This document shows, one piece after another, positions 63,486-64,000 of a DNA stretch of 64,000 nt. Each line of letters starts with the position of its first letter. Within the stretch, counting starts at the first letter, position 1. Source of the stretch: Ferruginibacter yonginensis (GTDB lineage Bacteria; Bacteroidota; Bacteroidia; Chitinophagales; Chitinophagaceae). The stretch is taken from contig NZ_JBHSCZ010000002.1 in the NCBI RefSeq assembly GCF_042651465.1, positions 1,013,283 through 1,077,282 on the forward strand, written 5' to 3'. Under the pieces are notes generated by a model, which did no database searches, was not told where the DNA came from, and saw only the letters and a list, made by a program, of their open reading frames with translations. The position numbers and the translations under genes are program-made.

Positions 63486-63527
63486 AAAAGGTTGATTGTA
63501 TTTGTTTATTAATACAATCAACCTTTT
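63486..63527 (+). terminator. Rho-independent terminator after the amidohydrolase operon
   Basis: AAAAGGTTGATTGTATT (63486-63502) pairs perfectly with AATACAATCAACCTTTT (63511-63527), 17 bp, loop of eight, followed by T. It begins 19 bp after the stop codon. Confidence 0.93.
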
Positions 63528-63708
63528 TGCATTATATGGTATTGCATTTATTTCCTTGGTTCTCATTACCAATACTTATTTATTATCATCTGCTCATAAA
63601 AGCATATTATTTTCCTATAAACCTTCTTTTGTATAAATTTTTTTTAGTTGTAAGATTGAGGATGGGCTTGTGTTTTGGGGGAGAGGTTGTAGAAGTTAAA
63701 AAAATAAG

Positions 63709-63739
63709 TTTGTTGGTAAGGATAGAGGTTGTATATTTG
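63709..63739 (+). promoter_or_regulatory. Tandem promoter 1 (rRNA-type)
   Basis: TTTG (63709-63712) and TATATTTG (63732-63739), 19-nt spacing, a full Bacteroidota -33/-7 match. The transcript would start near CAACCCGATTGAGAAAAAGG, whose CCC and GGG can pair as a small hairpin. Nothing else recognisable lies in 63529-63708. Confidence 0.75.
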
Positions 63740-63827
63740 CAACCCGATTGAGAAAAAGGGATTAGATCTTAAGGTGTTGTAAGGGAGTGATAATGAGCCG
63801 ATTAGTTTTAAAAAAGAATAAAATAAA

Positions 63828-63859
63828 TTTGGTGATTAGGAATAGAGGGATTACTTTTG
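63828..63859 (+). promoter_or_regulatory. Tandem promoter 2 (rRNA-type)
   Basis: TTTG (63828-63831) and TACTTTTG (63852-63859), 20-nt spacing. Followed by CAACCCGGTTCAAGAAAGGG, nearly the same initial sequence as promoters 1 and 3. The -7 box lies 120 bp after that of promoter 1. Confidence 0.75.
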
Positions 63860-63919
63860 CAACCCGGTTCAAGAAAGGGTTTTAAGCTTAGAGAAGTTTA
63901 AAAAAATAAATAAGAAATT

Positions 63920-63951
63920 TTTGGTTAAATAAAATAAAGTTTTTACTTTTG
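63920..63951 (+). promoter_or_regulatory. Tandem promoter 3 (rRNA-type)
   Basis: TTTG (63920-63923) and TACTTTTG (63944-63951), 20-nt spacing. Followed by CAACCCGATTGAAAAAGAGG. The -7 box lies 92 bp after that of promoter 2. The window ends 49 bp later without a gene, so the transcribed unit lies to the right. Confidence 0.75.
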
Positions 63952-64000
63952 CAACCCGATTGAAAAAGAGGGTAGCTGAGAGGCTAAAAATAAAGATCTT

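Noticed and set aside
63527..63751. 74-residue open frame before the promoter array
   Set aside because: It covers the first promoter and has no recognisable features.

Overview
The window looks like a chromosomal segment from a Bacteroidota bacterium, most likely of the Chitinophagaceae/Chitinophagales. The evidence is AT-rich DNA, promoter boxes of the TAnnTTTG type instead of TATAAT, absence of clear Shine-Dalgarno sequences, a type IX secretion (T9SS) C-terminal sorting domain, SusC-like TonB plug and carboxypeptidase-regulatory modules, and Bacteroidota-typical families (DUF4476, two-domain MaeB malic enzyme, MlaE/MlaF pair). Species cannot be assigned from the sequence alone. There is no phage, transposase, CRISPR array or plasmid function.

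Layout. 1-10.3 kb: two convergent giant alpha-2-macroglobulin (A2M) genes. The left one is cut by the window edge and carries an inserted carboxypeptidase-regulatory domain plus TonB plug; the gap between them is full of GC-rich hairpins. 10.4-17.1 kb: housekeeping genes lysA, scpB and atpG on the minus strand, divergent from secA. 17.1-20.8 kb: two minus-strand genes for unrecognised exported proteins, bracketed by two direct copies of a roughly 105-bp structured repeat. 20.8-30.8 kb: DUF1801, sucD, DUF4476, a third giant A2M, a small membrane protein and a J-domain-like protein. 31.2-38.9 kb: an SPFH protein with a repeated N-terminal module, penicillin-binding protein 1C, DUF1415, a membrane-anchored papain-like protease, a thioredoxin-fold protein and a DUF4442 hotdog protein. 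39-46.6 kb: maeB, mlaE-mlaF, then minus-strand pgk, two small membrane-protein genes and gap. 46.9-49.4 kb: an operon of two LemA and two TPM-domain proteins. 49.4-52.7 kb: a small exported protein and a large T9SS adhesin-like protein. 53.3 kb: tRNA-Glu. 53.5-63.5 kb: aldehyde dehydrogenase, MBL/beta-CASP protein, the deoC-SPOR-M20 operon and a two-gene amidohydrolase operon. 63.7-64 kb: three tandem strong promoters with near-identical initial transcribed sequences, resembling the start of an rRNA operon whose genes would lie beyond the right edge.

How the parts relate. A large share of the window concerns the cell envelope. Three A2M proteins with CxEQ thioester motifs could trap foreign proteases, and PBP1C is the family classically paired with A2M for wall repair. 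SPFH, MlaE/F, the LemA/TPM operon and the anchored protease are also envelope proteins. The rest is central metabolism (sucD, maeB, pgk, gap, lysA, deoC) and core machinery (secA, atpG, scpB).

The most unusual items are the A2M-TonB-plug chimera, the dispersed hairpin repeat whose stem is kept by covarying bases and which flanks an orphan two-gene unit, the HMA-like domain without a CxxC motif in that unit, and the pseudoenzyme-like amidohydrolase pair. All function calls come from reading motifs by eye; no database search was run.
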